Shown here: positions 62,821 through 64,000 of the stretch, one piece after another
Layout: each line of letters starts with the position of its first letter
Position numbering within the stretch: the stretch's first letter is position 1
Source: Dryococelus australis
Lineage: Eukaryota > Arthropoda > Insecta > Phasmatodea > Phasmatidae
Reading direction: 5' to 3'
Assembly (NCBI GenBank): GCA_029891345.1
Contig: CM057005.1
Coordinates: forward strand, 68,643,760-68,707,759
Length of the DNA: 64,000 nucleotides
Program-made: the position numbers and the translations under genes
The notes under the pieces: generated by a model
Told to the model about the DNA's origin: nothing
Database searches by the model: none
What the model saw: the letters and a program-made list of their open reading frames with translations, nothing else

Positions 62821-63960
62821 AGAAGGAGATACAGGATAGAAAAGAACAAGTGTAAGTGGAGAGAGCAGTTGAAAAATGATCCAGATAAATGGAAAGAACA
62901 CAGAGTAAAGAATAAAAGAGAGACAAGGCAGGAAGAATGAAAAATAAAGATTTCCTTTGTAATAACAAACAACTATTAATATTTAAATGTTTGAAGGGTT
63001 CCGAACGGCAAAGGAAGCACATACAGACGATGAAAGAGAAAAAATAACTGAAAGACAATATGCTATTATCACCTCTAGGTTAGTATAGATATCCACACAC
63101 TTTAGATAAAGTAGTCCAGAGGGTAAAGAAGTCACTTCCAATGAGTCCAACAAAACAAAAAACTGCATTAAACAATATAATTCTAGGTTTTTCTGTTAAA
63201 ATTTTAACAGCATCATTGAACCAACAAATAGCAAATAATGCTATTATGGAGGAAACAAAAGAGAAGGTTGTTTCAATTTATTTGAGAGAAGATATTAGCT
63301 GGCAGTCACCCAGTAAGAAAGATGCTAAGTCTGTAAAAATTTCAACCACTGGAAAACATATAACTGTTCAGAAGCGATATATGATTACCACAATCAAATC
63401 GACCTAATAATTTCTGTATCTGTCACAACTATGCTATCTTAAATTTCCTTTTAGAATCACTTAAATATTTAGATTGTTTCTCCTAAAATATTGGTGATTT
63501 ACTCGAAGCAATCTGTTGTGGCATTTAAAAGGAGTCAGTCGAAATTCTTTAAGGAATAAAAGAAAATTATTTCTGAAGATAAAATGATCATGCAAGTAGA
63601 TTTTGCGGAGAACTATGGTGTAGCCTACCAAGACGAAATTCAGATCATTGTAGCCACCATCAAATCAGAAATTTACATGTTGTGCTTGACTAAGTGATGG
63701 AAAAGTGTGATATTTTGCTGTAATCAGCGATGAACTACCACACAATAAGTTTACTTTTTATGTTTTCCTAAAGAAAGTGATAAATTGTGTCAAAGAAGAA
63801 TTCAAGGAACTGAAAACTGTGAAAGTGTTCTCGGGTGGTATGCCGGACGTAGGATAGTTAGTATTGCAACAAATTTTTTTCATTGTGCTTAAGATATAAT
63901 TTTAGGAATGAAAAGCATTTTCGTAATGTTGGAAGAAATTCACAAATCAAAGAGATGCTA
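62821..63960 (+). pseudogene. Transposase-like gene of a DNA transposon, broken, running off the window
   Basis: The order of motifs matches an uncharacterised animal transposase-like family that I recall with a basic N-terminus. First comes a Lys/Arg-rich segment (CKWREQLKNDPDKWKEHR, 62850-62905), then SLPMSPTKQKTALNN and VSIYLREDISWQSPSKKD (63130-63325), VQKRYMITTIKS, MIMQVDFAENYGVAYQDEIQ (63578-63637) and VISDELPHNKFTFYVFLKK (63722-63778), ending TVKVFSGGM. Several stops and frame changes separate them. The repeated acidic residues suggest an RNase-H-fold nuclease. Superfamily unknown. Confidence 0.6.
63141..63407 (+). pseudogene. Longest open piece of the transposase-like gene
   Basis: The 88-codon frame runs MSPTKQKTALNN to VQKRYMITTIKST and is open upstream to about 63093 in the same frame. 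It holds the EDISWQSPSKKD motif that precedes the catalytic part in related proteins as I remember them. Confidence 0.55.
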
Positions 63961-64000
63961 ATATACTCTTGGAACAATGTACAGGCTGTTCCTCGACTTC

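Noticed and set aside
55800..64000. Search for the first coding exon(s) of IFT88
   Set aside because: No minus-strand segment resembling the acidic N-terminal region was found; it probably lies to the right of the window.

Overview
The window is animal genomic DNA, most likely from an arthropod with a large, repeat-rich genome (a polyneopteran-like insect is my guess). It shows GT-AG introns of 1.8 to 8.1 kb, SINEs, LINE and Ty3/Gypsy remains, MITE-like elements and long microsatellites. There is no operon structure and no ribosome binding site. The arthropod assignment is an inference.

The one host gene I can establish is IFT88 (nompB/Tg737/polaris orthologue), a TPR protein of the intraflagellar transport IFT-B complex. 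It lies on the minus strand across almost the whole window. Thirteen consecutive coding exons (55779 down to 5564, 2029 coding bases, about 676 residues) join in a single reading frame with GT-AG splice sites. They run from the conserved N-terminal RPMTAVRGAGY region to the conserved C-terminal RFLVRLCTDLGL-type block. The first coding exon(s) should lie to the right of the window and the acidic C-terminal tail to the left; I found neither inside.

Nearly everything else sits in the introns. From left to right: a broken Ty3/Gypsy integrase with about 1 kb inserted in it (1-2190); SINE 1 (4.4 kb); a hAT-like MITE with an 8-bp target duplication (6.76-7.54 kb); a minus-strand LTR-like repeat (11.0-12.64 kb); a long hairpin followed by a TATA box, a 132-codon ORF and a poly(A) signal (15.06-15.80 kb); a LINE reverse transcriptase fragment (17.4-17.9 kb); direct and tandem repeats (18.7 and 21.1 kb); several copies of an unclassified promoter-bearing repeat family (21.6-28.1, 30.4-32.2, 33.4-37.2, 46.5-48.4 and 56.0-56.7 kb); SINE 2 (42.2 kb); a 63-A tract; a promoter cassette flanked by inverted repeats (50.1-51.0 kb); SINE 3 (52.1 kb); a MITE (52.5-53.1 kb); a probable solo LTR (54.0-54.5 kb); a degenerate Ty3/Gypsy gag-pol (57.2-61.3 kb); and the broken front half of a DNA-transposon-like transposase at the right edge (62.8-64 kb).

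The two least explained items are the hairpin/mini-gene at 15.06-15.80 kb and the unclassified repeat family. Members of that family share a CCAAT/TATAAAA promoter, a near-palindromic TGACGCATGATGC end and a predicted protein tail of the form DFVPxxxPTRPxxYxG. No complete new system can be demonstrated from the sequence alone.
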